Assembly: GCA_009694375.1 (NCBI GenBank)
Contig: SHVB01000001.1
Location: 196,366 to 260,365, forward strand
Source: Acidimicrobiia bacterium
Lineage (GTDB): Bacteria > Actinomycetota > Acidimicrobiia > Acidimicrobiales > VFJN01
Direction of reading: 5' to 3'
Length of the DNA stretch: 64,000 nucleotides
Both the position numbers and the translations under genes were made by a program. Shown piece by piece: positions 25,216 to 34,651 of this stretch (position 1 is the stretch's first letter; every line of letters starts with the position of its first letter). A model generated the notes under the pieces. The model was not told the origin of the DNA. It was given only the letters and a program-made list of their open reading frames with translations, and searched no databases.

Positions 25216-26382
25216 ATGACGTCCTCGCTCCTCTCCGGCCTCACCGTCGTCGACCTCGCCAGTGTGGGCCCGGCCGCTCGCACCTCACGCTGGCTGGCCG
25301 ACTTCGGTGCCCGGGTAATCAAGGTGGGACCGCCGCCGCAGCAATCCGGCGTTCAGATCGTGCCGCCCTTCTACGCCTACGGCGGACACCGAGGCATGGA
25401 ACGAGCCCAACTGGACCTCAAGGCCGCCGAGGGGCGCGACGCCTTCCTGAAGTTGGCTTCCCTGGCCGACGTGGTGATCGAGAGTTTCCGACCCGGCGTG
25501 GTGGATCGTCTCGGTATTGGCTTCACCGACGTGCGGGCGGTGAAGAGCGACATCGTCTATTGCTCCACCACCGGCTACGGACAGACCGGCCCCAAAAGCC
25601 AGTGGGCGGGGCACGACATCAACTACCTGGCCGTCGGCGGATATCTCGACTGCTCGGGTCGCACCGCCCTCGGGGGCCCGGCCCTGCCCGGCGCCACGGT
25701 GGCCGATAGCGCGGCAGGGGGCATGCACGCCGTCATGTCGATCCTGGCCGCGGTGGTGCATCGCCAACACACCGGGGAGGCCCAGCATCTCGATGTGGCG
25801 GTGGCCGACGGCGTGATCGCCCTCATGTCGCTCCCCATCGACGAATACCTAGCCACCGGAACCGTGCCCGGGCCCGGCCACAACATCCTCACCGGGCGTT
25901 ACGCCTGCTACGACCTCTACCGCTGCCAAGACGACCGGTGGGTGGCGGTGGGCGCCATCGAGCCACGCTTCTACGCCAACCTCTGCCGCGCCTTGGGCTG
26001 CGAGCAGTGGCTCGACCACCAACTCGACGACGCCGTTCAGGACGAGATTCGAGGCGCCTTCGCCATCGCCTTCGCCGGCCGCACCATGGCCGACTGGGTG
26101 GAGATCCTCGCTCCGGCCGACACCTGCGTCTCCCCCGTCGCCACCGTCCCCGAACTCGTGGAAGACGAGCAGTATCGAGCACGCGACACCATCATCACCG
26201 CCCACCGGCCCCACGATCCTGCCTTCGAGCAGGTGGGCTTTCCGCTGGCGGGCATGGCCCATGACCAGGCCGCTCCGGTGATCCGAGATGCCACGCTGAC
26301 CGACACCGATGCCTTGCTCACCGAGGCCGGCTACGACGCCGACGCCATCGCCGCCCTCATCGCCCAAGGCGTGGCCGCATGA
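25216..26382 (+). CDS. mcr: 2-methylacyl-CoA racemase-like (CaiB family)
   Basis: 388 residues of the CaiB/BaiF fold, racemase branch. The motif GHDINYLAVGG holds the catalytic His, and ATVADSAAGGMHAVMS the paired Asp, as in alpha-methylacyl-CoA racemases. They interconvert 2R and 2S methyl-branched acyl-CoAs so that stereospecific dehydrogenases can act. Starts 5 nt after the dehydrogenase stop; its TGA overlaps the next ATG. This supports methyl-branched, sterol-side-chain or isoprenoid acyl chains as substrates of the operon. Confidence 0.82.
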   Translation: MTSSLLSGLTVVDLASVGPAARTSRWLADFGARVIKVGPPPQQSGVQIVPPFYAYGGHRGMERAQLDLKAAEGRDAFLKLASLADVVIESFRPGVVDRLGIGFTDVRAVKSDIVYCSTTGYGQTGPKSQWAGHDINYLAVGGYLDCSGRTALGGPALPGATVADSAAGGMHAVMSILAAVVHRQHTGEAQHLDVAVADGVIALMSLPIDEYLATGTVPGPGHNILTGRYACYDLYRCQDDRWVAVGAIEPRFYANLCRALGCEQWLDHQLDDAVQDEIRGAFAIAFAGRTMADWVEILAPADTCVSPVATVPELVEDEQYRARDTIITAHRPHDPAFEQVGFPLAGMAHDQAAPVIRDATLTDTDALLTEAGYDADAIAALIAQGVAA

Positions 26383-26912
26383 GCGATCAGACCCCTCTGG
26401 ACCCCGCCCTTCCCGCCACCGTGGCCGACCTCATAGGTCAGATTCAGTACGAGACCCTCGGCGACTTCCCGGTGGAGCAGGGTTACATCGCCACCTCGTG
26501 CGCATCGGTCGAGAACGGCAACCCTCTGTTCTGGGACCCGAAGGTGGCGAGCGCGCTCACCAACGGACCGATCGCCCCACCCACGATGATCTCGGTCTGG
26601 TTTCGGCCCCACCACTGGGCCCCCGGCCGCACCGAGGAGGCACTCCCCCTCCAGGTGCACTTCGACCTCAAGGTCACCTTCGATCTGCCCGAAGCGGTGA
26701 TGACCGACAACACCATCGTGTTCCACGATCCGGTGCGGCCCGGGGATGTGCTCAAGACCAGACAGATTCTGAGGTCGGTCAGCGGCCCCAAAACCACCAA
26801 ACTCGGCACCGGCCGGTTTTGGGTGATCGATGTGGAGTATCTGAACCAGCACGATGCCCTGGTGGGCGTCGAGACCTACACCGGATTTGGTTACCGACGG
26901 GACACCTCATGA
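26379..26912 (+). CDS. Hotdog hydratase subunit (FAS1-like dehydratase domain)
   Basis: 177 residues. It is an N-terminal MaoC-type half with VEQGYIATSCASVENGNPLF, PPTMISVWFRPHHW and VTFDLPEAVMTDNT, lacking the full D-x4-H hydratase motif. Such subunits pair with a catalytic MaoC partner to make the substrate cavity, as in ChsH1-type steroid hydratases. The ATGA overlaps on both sides (racemase and next hydratase) fit strict co-translation and a complex. Confidence 0.78.
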   Translation: MSDQTPLDPALPATVADLIGQIQYETLGDFPVEQGYIATSCASVENGNPLFWDPKVASALTNGPIAPPTMISVWFRPHHWAPGRTEEALPLQVHFDLKVTFDLPEAVMTDNTIVFHDPVRPGDVLKTRQILRSVSGPKTTKLGTGRFWVIDVEYLNQHDALVGVETYTGFGYRRDTS

Positions 26913-27394
26913 CCGCAGCCGCCGCCACCCTGCTCCTGGGCGATGTGCACGCCGGAGACCGCGTGGCCGACCTCGCCTATGACGTAACCGCCACCACCAT
27001 CGTGCTCGGCGCGTTAGCGGCGCGCGACTGGCGGCCGATGCACCACGACTACGACTTCGCCGTCCACCGCAACGGCACCCAGAACATTTTCATGAACACC
27101 CCGAATCAGGCCGCCTGGTTCGAGCGCTACGTCACCGACTGGACGGGCCCGACCGGGCGCCTTGGCCGCATGAAGTTCCGGATGTTGGGATCCGTGTACC
27201 CCGGCGACCGCATGGTGTTCAGCGCCAGCGTGGAAACAGTGGCTACCGATGCCGTTGGCTGCGGATGGGCCCACTTGCTGGTGACCCTCGCCGTCGAGGG
27301 TGAAACCAAAACCCACTGCTCCGTGGCAGTGGCCCTACCCACCTCCCGCGATGACAACCCCTGGGACCGTCGCGGCGAGCACTGGCTCCCCTGA
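26909..27394 (+). CDS. MaoC-type hotdog hydratase subunit (catalytic partner)
   Basis: 161 residues from ATG 26909, which overlaps the stop of the preceding subunit. The hydratase motif region reads ARDWRPMHHDYDFA, with Asp and His in the places used to activate water, followed by NIFMNTPNQAAWF. Together with the 26379 product it should hydrate the enoyl-CoA made by the two dehydrogenases. The end, ALPTSRDDNPWD, is typical of the actinobacterial group. 38 nt separate it from the next dehydrogenase gene. Confidence 0.8.
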   Translation: MTAAAATLLLGDVHAGDRVADLAYDVTATTIVLGALAARDWRPMHHDYDFAVHRNGTQNIFMNTPNQAAWFERYVTDWTGPTGRLGRMKFRMLGSVYPGDRMVFSASVETVATDAVGCGWAHLLVTLAVEGETKTHCSVAVALPTSRDDNPWDRRGEHWLP

Positions 27395-27432
27395 CCCCTT
27401 TCCCGTCGAAGCGCCCACCTGAGGACTGAACC

Positions 27433-28566
27433 ATGAATCTGGAATTCTCCGAAGAACAAAACATGCTGCGTGATCTCGTACGAGGCGTCTGCAGCACGTA
27501 CGCATCCCTCGACACCGTGCGCGCCATGGAGGACGACCCCATCGGCTACCCGGCGGAGTTCTGGACCCAACTAGCGGCCCTGGATCTAACCGGGCTGATG
27601 ATCCCGGAGCCATACGGCGGGTCGGGCATGACGGCCCTTGAAGGAGCGGTGGTCTACGAGGAGTTGGGACGGGCCCTGGCTCCCTCACCGCACTTCGTGA
27701 GCGCCATCGTGGCCGCCGGTCTACTCCTGCGACAGGGGTCCGACCGCCAGAAACAACAGTGGCTACCCGCCATCGCCACCGGCGACGCCATCATCACCAC
27801 GGCCTCGCTTGAGCCCAACGGCGGCTTCGGCCCCCGGGGCGTGCAGACCACCGCCACCGCCGACGGCGACGGCTTCGTCCTGGACGGCACGAAGTGGCAC
27901 GTCCCCTTTGCGGCCGCCGCCACCCAGTTGGTCGTCCTGGCCCGCACCGGCCCCTCCCCCGCCGACGTGGATCTCTTCGTCGTGGATCCCGCGGCCCCCG
28001 GGGTCACCCTCACGCAACAGTTCAGCCTGGCCTCCGACTGCCAGTACCAGGTGCACCTGGCCGGGGTGCGGGTGCCCGCGACCGACCGCCTGGGCGACCC
28101 GGGAAGCGGTTGGGCTGCCTGGGAGGCGGTGCGCTTGGAGGGGTTGGTGTTCCTGGCTGCGCAGGCCATCGGGGGCGCCGGTTACGCCCTGGAGATCACC
28201 GTTCAGTACGCCAAGGATCGCCAACAGTTCGACAAGCCACTCGGCGCGTTCCAAGCCATCTCTCACTATCTCGCCGACGCCGCCACCGACGTCAACGGTG
28301 GGCGCATCCTCGTGTACGAGGCGGCGTGGGCCTTGGCCAACCACACCCCAATCGACGCACTGGCTCCCATGGCCAAACTGTTCGCCGGGCAGACCTTCCG
28401 CAACGGCACCGCCATGGCCCAGCAAGTCTTCGGCGGGGTGGGCTTCACCCTTGACTACGACATCCAACTCTACTTCCGCCGGGCCAAAACCCTGCAGGTA
28501 GCCTGGCTCGATGATGTGACCCTGCGCGAAATGGTGGCCGCCACCGTGCTCGACCAGCCGGCCTGA
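27433..28566 (+). CDS. Acyl-CoA dehydrogenase (last of operon)
   Basis: 377 residues with FSEEQNMLRDLVRGV, LEPNGGFGPRGVQTTA, VQYAKDRQQFDKPLGAFQA and FGGVGFTLDYDIQLYFRRAK. The C-terminal segment resembles the non-identical partner subunits of FadE heteromers. With the 23990 gene it may form one alpha2-beta2 enzyme; which subunit carries the base cannot be settled by eye. It converges on the acyltransferase gene with 10 nt between stops. Confidence 0.86.
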   Translation: MNLEFSEEQNMLRDLVRGVCSTYASLDTVRAMEDDPIGYPAEFWTQLAALDLTGLMIPEPYGGSGMTALEGAVVYEELGRALAPSPHFVSAIVAAGLLLRQGSDRQKQQWLPAIATGDAIITTASLEPNGGFGPRGVQTTATADGDGFVLDGTKWHVPFAAAATQLVVLARTGPSPADVDLFVVDPAAPGVTLTQQFSLASDCQYQVHLAGVRVPATDRLGDPGSGWAAWEAVRLEGLVFLAAQAIGGAGYALEITVQYAKDRQQFDKPLGAFQAISHYLADAATDVNGGRILVYEAAWALANHTPIDALAPMAKLFAGQTFRNGTAMAQQVFGGVGFTLDYDIQLYFRRAKTLQVAWLDDVTLREMVAATVLDQPA

Positions 28567-28576
28567 ACCCGACCCG

Positions 28577-30514
28577 TCACCCGCCTACCGCAGGGTTCAC
28601 GGGGACGGTGGTGAGCTGCTCGGCGATCCACTGGGCTACCCAACCGGCCCCGACCCGCGAAAAATGCAGCCCGTCGTAGCGCCAGCGGGGATCGAACTCG
28701 CGGGCCGGACGGTCACAGTTGTTGGCCGGACAAATCTGCTCAAAAAGATCGAGTACTCGAACGCCCGGGTGGGCCTGGCCGTACGCCAGCAACTCGGCTC
28801 GCATGGCCACCTCGCGCTGGCCCCCGACATCAAGGGCATTGGCGGCGGCCCCTACCCGGGGAGGCAGTACCACAAGGGCCAAGTGGCCACCGTTGGCCTC
28901 GGCCGCCACCTGGAGCTCGTTGAGCAACTCAGCCAACAGGTCGGTGTGGGCGGCGGACCCTAGGGCCACCACGTCCCCATCGATCAGGCGACTCGATGCG
29001 TCGTTGGTCAACGCCACGATCAGCACCGCCCCGGGGCGGGCGGCGAGCGCGGCGCGTACATCGCCACGCCAATCCCCACAGAACGCACTGAGGTCGGCGG
29101 CCCCGAGGTTGACGTTCAGAGTGCCGCCGGGAAGAAAGGCGCAGGCGGGCTTGGCCACGCTCGACAACACGACCTGTTGCGGATCAAAGGGACTCTGATC
29201 GGGGGTCCAGGGGTCGAACACGGGAAAAGCCCCCACGGTCCCACCGGCGATCGTGTGGGCCACTGAGTCGCCGAAGATGACCACCTCCACCGGCAGAGGC
29301 ACTATGGGGGGCGCCGGAGCATCCACGGCGGGAACAAACCGGTCGCCGGCGGCTGACTGATCCCTCGAGGGGGTCGCCACCGTGGCGACCACCACCAGCG
29401 CCACTACCGACACCACCCCCACCGGCAACATCACCCACGACGCTCGCCCGAGCCGCCGGGAGAGCGCACCTTGCCGCACGGGTCGCTCCACCAGCCGGTA
29501 CGACAGAGTGGCGACCGTAAGGGTGAGAGCGATCTGCAGCAGTCCGAGCATCACTCCGCTCAGCCCGGTGCGCGTCTCATTCACCACCACGATGATCGGC
29601 CAGTGCCAGAGGTAGACACCGTAGGAGATCACCCCAAGGGCAACGAGGGGCCGCAGCGACAACCCCCGGCGCAGCCAGGGTGCGCCCTCGATCCCACTGA
29701 TGATGCCCGCCATAGCCAGGGCCACGATGAGAAATCCGCCGTGCTGGAGCACGCTCGATGCCTCGCGGCTGTTGACCACCGCTACCACCATCACCACGAA
29801 CCCCACCGCCGCCGCCGATGCCGCCACCCTCCCCCGAGCCCCCTGGCGCGGGGGTCGACCGAGCAACACCGCTCCGAGCGCTACCCCCACGAGGAGCGAG
29901 TGCACTCGGGTATCGGTACCGAAATACCCGCGGGAGGCGTTGCCCACCCCGCTCCAGCGAACCGCCATCCAGCCGGCACTCGCCAACGCGCCCACCACGG
30001 CCACCCCGAACACCCCCCGTCGCCAACGGGGAAAGGACCATCGGCTGGCCCATCCGATGAGCACCACCACCAGCGGAAACACCACGTAAAACTGCTCCTC
30101 GATGGCCAGCGACCATGTATGGCGGAGCGGAGACTGGCCCACCACGAGGTCGGTGTAAGTGGTGCCATCGGCAATGAACCGCCAGTTGGCGAGGTACCCC
30201 AACGACCAGAGCGAGTGGTTGCGCAGTCGGCCCACTTCACCCGGGGCCGCCCACACCTCGGCGTAGAGCGCGCCCGCCGCCAGCAGAACCAGCAGGGCCG
30301 GGGCCAATCGGCGCAACCGGCGCACGTAGAAGGTGGCGATGTCGATCGAGGCTTCGGCACGGGCCTCGTCGAGCAACAAGGACGTGATGAGAAAGCCAGA
30401 GAGCACAAAAAACACGTCGACACCGAGAAACCCGCCGGGCACCGCGGCGGGGGCCACGTGATAGGCCACCACCAACGCCACCGCCACGCCGCGTAACCCA
30501 TCGAGGGCTCGCAG
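28577..30514 (-). CDS. OafA/YrhL-type acyltransferase with C-terminal SGNH domain
   Basis: About 645 residues. The N-terminal acyltransferase-3 domain has ~10 membrane spans (FLGVDVFFVLSGFLITSLLL; RLAPALLVLL; HTWSLAIEEQFYVVFPL; SYGVYLWHWPIIV), followed by an outside SGNH domain starting VEVVIFGDSVAHT, with a late DGLHFSRVGA. Such fusions O-acetylate surface glycans. The first conserved motif, R-A-L-D-G-L-R-G, lies upstream of the first GTG (30487), and the only start-like codon before it is CTG at 30514. The next stop upstream is near 30606. Start therefore uncertain. Confidence 0.87.
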   Translation of the reverse strand: MRALDGLRGVAVALVVAYHVAPAAVPGGFLGVDVFFVLSGFLITSLLLDEARAEASIDIATFYVRRLRRLAPALLVLLAAGALYAEVWAAPGEVGRLRNHSLWSLGYLANWRFIADGTTYTDLVVGQSPLRHTWSLAIEEQFYVVFPLVVVLIGWASRWSFPRWRRGVFGVAVVGALASAGWMAVRWSGVGNASRGYFGTDTRVHSLLVGVALGAVLLGRPPRQGARGRVAASAAAVGFVVMVVAVVNSREASSVLQHGGFLIVALAMAGIISGIEGAPWLRRGLSLRPLVALGVISYGVYLWHWPIIVVVNETRTGLSGVMLGLLQIALTLTVATLSYRLVERPVRQGALSRRLGRASWVMLPVGVVSVVALVVVATVATPSRDQSAAGDRFVPAVDAPAPPIVPLPVEVVIFGDSVAHTIAGGTVGAFPVFDPWTPDQSPFDPQQVVLSSVAKPACAFLPGGTLNVNLGAADLSAFCGDWRGDVRAALAARPGAVLIVALTNDASSRLIDGDVVALGSAAHTDLLAELLNELQVAAEANGGHLALVVLPPRVGAAANALDVGGQREVAMRAELLAYGQAHPGVRVLDLFEQICPANNCDRPAREFDPRWRYDGLHFSRVGAGWVAQWIAEQLTTVPVNPAVGG

Positions 30515-30611
30515 GTGTGGGAAACGGAGAGAAGTGGACGTGTCGACCGGCGCAGGGTACCCGCCCGGCAGTAGCGGCTCGCACGATGCCGCCGCCGGCG
30601 GTGCTCATCAC

Positions 30612-30617
30612 TAACGT
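30612..30617 (+). promoter_or_regulatory. -10 element, leaderless start at 30625
   Basis: TAACGT, 7 nt, ATG 30625; no Shine-Dalgarno sequence. Confidence 0.5.
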
Positions 30618-30624
30618 GCGCAGC

Positions 30625-32202
30625 ATGGCTGAGCTTGACCTCATCGCGGCAGCAAACGTCTTGGAACTGGCCCAACGGGTGGTGCGGCAAGGAACCGCCA
30701 CCCTCGCGTCGAGCGGTGGGCCCGATGTGGCGCAGGCCCTCGCCTACGACCTCGCCCATGCGGCCGCCGCCCTAGAAGCGGCCCGTTCCATGCTCGAATA
30801 CGGAGCATTCGGGGAAACCGAGGCCGCCCTCACCTGCGCGTTCATGGCCGATGTGGTGGGCGAACTGGCCAGCCGCCTGTTTGGCCGGGAGGCCACCTGG
30901 GGCATCGACCCCACCGCCTTGGACGAGGCCCGCCCCTTCTGTGGCGTCTACCGCGACCCGGTCTTTCTGGCCGGTTTGGCAGGACAGGAGGGCCCCCGCC
31001 ACCTCGACGACGACTTCGAACTCGTGCAGGACACGTTCCGCCGCTTCGCCGATCAGAAGCTCAAACCCATCGCCGAGCACATCCACCGCCACAACGCCGA
31101 CATCCCCGAGGACATCATTTCCGGACTGGCCGACATGGGCGCCTTCGGCCTGTCGATCCCTGAGGAGTACGGCGGCTACGGAAGCGGCGGGGAGTCCGAA
31201 TACATCGCCATGGTGGTGGCCACCGAAGAACTCTCGCGCGGCTCCATCGGGGCCGGCGGGTCCCTCATCACGCGACCGGAAATCCTCACCCGGGCGCTTC
31301 TCAAAGGCGGCACCGAGACCCAGAAGTTGGAGTGGCTACCGAAACTGGCCACCGCCGAGGTGATGAACGCCGTGGCGGTTACCGAACCCGATTACGGATC
31401 CGATGTGGCTGGTCTCACCGTGGCCGCCACCGAGGTGGAGGATGGCTGGCTGATCACCGGCGTCAAGACCTGGTGCACCTTTGCCGCCCGCGCTGATGTG
31501 CTCATGCTGCTCGCTCGCACCAATCCGGATCGCAGCACCGCCCACCGAGGCCTGTCGATGTTTATCGTGCCCAAGGAGCGGGGCGAGGGCCACGGCTTCG
31601 TGCTCTCCCAGCCCGGTGGCGGAAAGATGGAAGGCCGTCCGATCGACACCATCGGCTACCGCGGGATGCATTCCTACGAAATCGCTTTCGATGCCTGGAA
31701 AGTTGATGCGGCCAACCTGGTAGGAGGCACCGACGGGCTGGGCAAAGGCTTTTATCTCCAGATGGCCGGCTTCGAAAATGGGCGGCTCCAAACCGCGGCC
31801 CGGGCCGTCGGCCTCATGCAGGCCGCCTACGAAGCGGCTTACGAGTACGCCCAGGACCGCAAGGTGTTCGGACAGCCCATTGTCGACTTCCAACTCACGC
31901 AGGTGAAGTTGGCCCGCATGGCCGTGACCATCCAAGCATCCCGTCAGGCCTCCTACGCGGTGGCCCGACTGATGGCGAAGGGAGAAGGCGCCCTCGAAGC
32001 CGCCATGGTGAAGGCCTACGTGTGTAAGGCCGCTGAATGGGTGACCCGAGAGGCCATGCAGATCCATGGCGGCATGGGTTACGCCGAGGAGTACGACGTG
32101 AGCCGATACTTCGTAGACGCGCGGGTGCTTTCGATCTTCGAGGGTGCCGACGAAACCCTCTGCCTCAAGGTGATCGCTCGGCGGATGGCCGAGACGGCCT
32201 AG
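30625..32202 (+). CDS. mcd: (2S)-methylsuccinyl-CoA dehydrogenase-like
   Basis: 525 residues: an acyl-CoA dehydrogenase with a ~120-residue helical N-terminal extension (AYDLAHAAAALEAARSMLEY; FMADVVGELASRLFG), the mark of methylsuccinyl-CoA dehydrogenases. The core agrees closely with that subfamily as I remember it: TEELSRGSIGAGGSLITRPE, VKTWCTFAARADVLMLLART, AGFENGRLQTAARAVG, REAMQIHGGMGYAEEYDVSR, VLSIFEGADETL. It would oxidise methylsuccinyl-CoA to mesaconyl-CoA in the ethylmalonyl-CoA pathway. Directly upstream of the lyase genes that act two steps later. Confidence 0.82.
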   Translation: MAELDLIAAANVLELAQRVVRQGTATLASSGGPDVAQALAYDLAHAAAALEAARSMLEYGAFGETEAALTCAFMADVVGELASRLFGREATWGIDPTALDEARPFCGVYRDPVFLAGLAGQEGPRHLDDDFELVQDTFRRFADQKLKPIAEHIHRHNADIPEDIISGLADMGAFGLSIPEEYGGYGSGGESEYIAMVVATEELSRGSIGAGGSLITRPEILTRALLKGGTETQKLEWLPKLATAEVMNAVAVTEPDYGSDVAGLTVAATEVEDGWLITGVKTWCTFAARADVLMLLARTNPDRSTAHRGLSMFIVPKERGEGHGFVLSQPGGGKMEGRPIDTIGYRGMHSYEIAFDAWKVDAANLVGGTDGLGKGFYLQMAGFENGRLQTAARAVGLMQAAYEAAYEYAQDRKVFGQPIVDFQLTQVKLARMAVTIQASRQASYAVARLMAKGEGALEAAMVKAYVCKAAEWVTREAMQIHGGMGYAEEYDVSRYFVDARVLSIFEGADETLCLKVIARRMAETA

Positions 32203-32265
32203 CGCCGAGGGCCCTGGAGATGGCCCGGGATGATCGGGCGTTGGGAAGCGGAGTCGTCGCCTCTC

Positions 32266-32271
32266 TAGGGT
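32266..32271 (+). promoter_or_regulatory. -10 element, leaderless start at 32278
   Basis: TAGGGT, then six G residues, then ATG 32278. Confidence 0.5.
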
Positions 32272-32277
32272 GGGGGG

Positions 32278-33339
32278 ATGCGCTCTGCGAAGGACTTCTT
32301 CCGCCCGCTCGCCGTCGGTGCCCCCGAGCCCCTGCGGGAGATCCCATTCCCACCCTCCCGGGTCATCCATTTCTTCCCGGGCTCCAACCCCAAGATGGTG
32401 GCCAAGGTGCCCACCATCGCGCCCACCGTCGACATCCTCCTGTGCAATCTGGAGGATGGTGTGCCCGCCAGCGACAAAGAAGCGGCGCGCGCCGGCCTGG
32501 TAGAGGTGGGCCAGGGGTGGACTACCTCGGACACCCAATTGTGGACCCGCACCAACTCACTGGACTCCCCCTGGGGGCTCGATGACCTGATCACCGCGGT
32601 CACCGAGGTAGGCGACAAACTCGATGTGATCATGATCCCCAAGGTGGAAGGAGCCGAGGACATCCACTTCGTGGACCAACTCCTCGCCCAACTCGAAGCG
32701 AAGGCCGGCCTCCGCCGACCGATCCTCGTACATGCCATCCTCGAAACTGCCCGTGGCGTGGCCAACGTCGAGGAGATCTGTGCCGCCTCCCCTCGCATGC
32801 AGGGCCTCTCGCTCGGCCCCGCCGACCTCGCCGCCAACCGGCGCATGAAAACCACCCGGGTGGGGGGCGGCCACCCCGGCTACCTCGTTCGGGAAGATCC
32901 TCGCGATGACGACATCCACGGGCCTCGCACCACGCACCAGCAGGACCTGTGGCACTACACGGTGGCCCGCATGGTCGATGCCTGTCAGGCCAACGGCATC
33001 TTGGCCTTCTACGGCCCCTTCGGGGACATCAAAGACACGGTGGCCTGCGAAGATCAGTTCCGCAACGCCTACCTGCTGGGCTGCGTGGGGGCGTGGAGCC
33101 TGCACCCGGTACAGATCGACATCGCCAAGCGCGTGTTCTCCCCCGATCCCGCCGATGTACGCCACGCCCGGGCCGTGATCGCTGCCATGGGCGACGGCAC
33201 CGGCGCCGTGATGCTGGAGGGGAAGATGGAAGACGACGCCTCGGTGAAGCAATGCCAGGTCATGATCAACTTGGCCGAACAGCTCGCCGCCCAGGACCCT
33301 GCCCTGGCCGCCCTGTACGCCCAGGCCGCCGACGCATGA
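32278..33339 (+). CDS. mcl: Malyl-CoA / beta-methylmalyl-CoA lyase-like
   Basis: 353 residues of the HpcH/HpaI-CitE lyase family. It closely resembles the Chloroflexus-type L-malyl/beta-methylmalyl-CoA lyase as I remember it: [100 protein letters not shown]. It would cleave methylmalyl-CoA to glyoxylate plus propionyl-CoA, and malyl-CoA to glyoxylate plus acetyl-CoA. Follows mcd by 75 nt and overlaps the next lyase-family gene by 4 nt. Confidence 0.82.
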   Translation: MRSAKDFFRPLAVGAPEPLREIPFPPSRVIHFFPGSNPKMVAKVPTIAPTVDILLCNLEDGVPASDKEAARAGLVEVGQGWTTSDTQLWTRTNSLDSPWGLDDLITAVTEVGDKLDVIMIPKVEGAEDIHFVDQLLAQLEAKAGLRRPILVHAILETARGVANVEEICAASPRMQGLSLGPADLAANRRMKTTRVGGGHPGYLVREDPRDDDIHGPRTTHQQDLWHYTVARMVDACQANGILAFYGPFGDIKDTVACEDQFRNAYLLGCVGAWSLHPVQIDIAKRVFSPDPADVRHARAVIAAMGDGTGAVMLEGKMEDDASVKQCQVMINLAEQLAAQDPALAALYAQAADA

Positions 33340-34214
33340 CCGTCTCCGCCCCTCGGCCTCGGCGCTCGGTCCTCTACATGCCCGGGGCTAACGCCCGGGC
33401 CCTTCAGAAGGCCCAGACGATTCCCGCCGATGCCCTCATCTTGGACCTCGAGGATGCGGTGGCCCCCGACGCCAAACCGGCGGCCCGCCAGAGCGTCTGC
33501 GAGGCCGCCAACTCTGGCGATTACGGCACCCGGGAAATCGCCATCCGGGCCAACGGCATCGGTACGGAGTGGCACGGGGCTGACCTCGCCGCCATTGCGG
33601 CCGCCGGTCCGGCCGCCATCGTCATCCCCAAGATCAACTCCGCGGCCGACGTACACCTGATCGAGCGTGCCCTCGAAGCCGGAGGCGCCCCCGATCACAC
33701 CCAGATCTGGGCGATGCTGGAAACCCCCATTGCGATGTTGTCGGCCCTGGAAATCGCCACCAGTTCCGAGCGTCTCACGGTGCTGGTGATGGGCACGAAC
33801 GACCTCGCCAAGGAACTCCAGGCCGTCCCTGTGCCGGGTCGCCAACCCCTTTTGGCCGGGCTGAGCCAGTGCCTGCTGGCCGCTCGGGCGGCGGGCAAGA
33901 TCATCCTCGACGGCGTCTACAACGACATCACCGATGCCGCCGGTTTCCTGGCCGAATGTGAACAGGGTCGCGACCTCGGCTTCGACGGCAAGACCCTGAT
34001 CCACCCCAGCCAGGTCGATCCGTGCAACATCACCTTCGCTCCCAGCGCCGAGGAGGTGACCAAGGCGGGTCGGGTCATCGCCGCCTTCGAGGAAGCCCAA
34101 GCCGAGGGCCGGGGGGTGGTCACCGTCGATGGCCGCATGGTGGAGAACCTCCACGTCGACGCCGCCCGGCGCACCCTCGCCATTGTCGAGGCTATCGACG
34201 CCAGCACCACGTAA
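33336..34214 (+). CDS. CitE-like CoA-ester lyase or malyl-CoA thioesterase
   Basis: 292 residues, a second HpcH/HpaI family member: [89 protein letters not shown]. In organisms with the ethylmalonyl-CoA pathway such a paralogue beside the lyase (Mcl2) hydrolyses (S)-malyl-CoA to malate; other CitE-like proteins are citramalyl-CoA lyases. Sequence alone does not separate these. The ATG overlaps the stop of the first lyase gene. Confidence 0.78.
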   Translation: MTVSAPRPRRSVLYMPGANARALQKAQTIPADALILDLEDAVAPDAKPAARQSVCEAANSGDYGTREIAIRANGIGTEWHGADLAAIAAAGPAAIVIPKINSAADVHLIERALEAGGAPDHTQIWAMLETPIAMLSALEIATSSERLTVLVMGTNDLAKELQAVPVPGRQPLLAGLSQCLLAARAAGKIILDGVYNDITDAAGFLAECEQGRDLGFDGKTLIHPSQVDPCNITFAPSAEEVTKAGRVIAAFEEAQAEGRGVVTVDGRMVENLHVDAARRTLAIVEAIDASTT

Positions 34215-34260
34215 TCCCCTCGATCACCCAACCCACCCCTGCTTGGGGCATCATCGGGAC

Positions 34261-34623
34261 ATGAAGGTCGCTCTGTTGGCCGTCGCCGGTGCCGCTGGCG
34301 CGCTCACCCGTTACGGCGTGGGAAACTGGTTCGGCACCCGGACGTTCCCGTGGTCCACCTTGGGTATCAACCTCGTCGGCTCGTTCGCTCTCGGCGTGAT
34401 CTTGCAACTCGGCGACCTCCGGGGCTGGTCCGATACGCGCACGACACCGTTGGCCGTCGGCTTCCTCGGCGCCTTCACCACGTTCTCGGCGTTCTCCTAT
34501 GAGGTCCAGGAACTGCTGCGGGCCGATCGCATCGGTAGCGCGGCGGGCTACGTGGCACTGTCGGTGGGTGGTGGGGTGCTCGTCGCCTTCGCCGGCTACG
34601 CCGCCGCTCGCACCTTCGCCTAG
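34261..34623 (+). CDS. crcB: Fluoride channel CrcB/Fluc
   Basis: 120 residues with four predicted membrane helices. Family motifs are GALTRYGVGNWFG, GINLVGSFALG (the conserved Asn) and GAFTTFSAFSYE (the Phe-box lining the fluoride pore). It exports fluoride as a dual-topology dimer. Many actinobacteria carry two tandem crcB genes; here only one is present, so it should homodimerise. I found no fluoride-riboswitch sequence upstream. A CATCAT hexamer 6 nt before the ATG could be a weak -10. Confidence 0.92.
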   Translation: MKVALLAVAGAAGALTRYGVGNWFGTRTFPWSTLGINLVGSFALGVILQLGDLRGWSDTRTTPLAVGFLGAFTTFSAFSYEVQELLRADRIGSAAGYVALSVGGGVLVAFAGYAAARTFA

Positions 34624-34651
34624 GGCCGTCGATGGGGACCCGGGGCCAGGA

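Noticed and set aside
34215-34260. Fluoride riboswitch upstream of crcB
   Set aside because: The 46 nt before the gene lack the conserved crcB-motif sequence and are too short for the fold.
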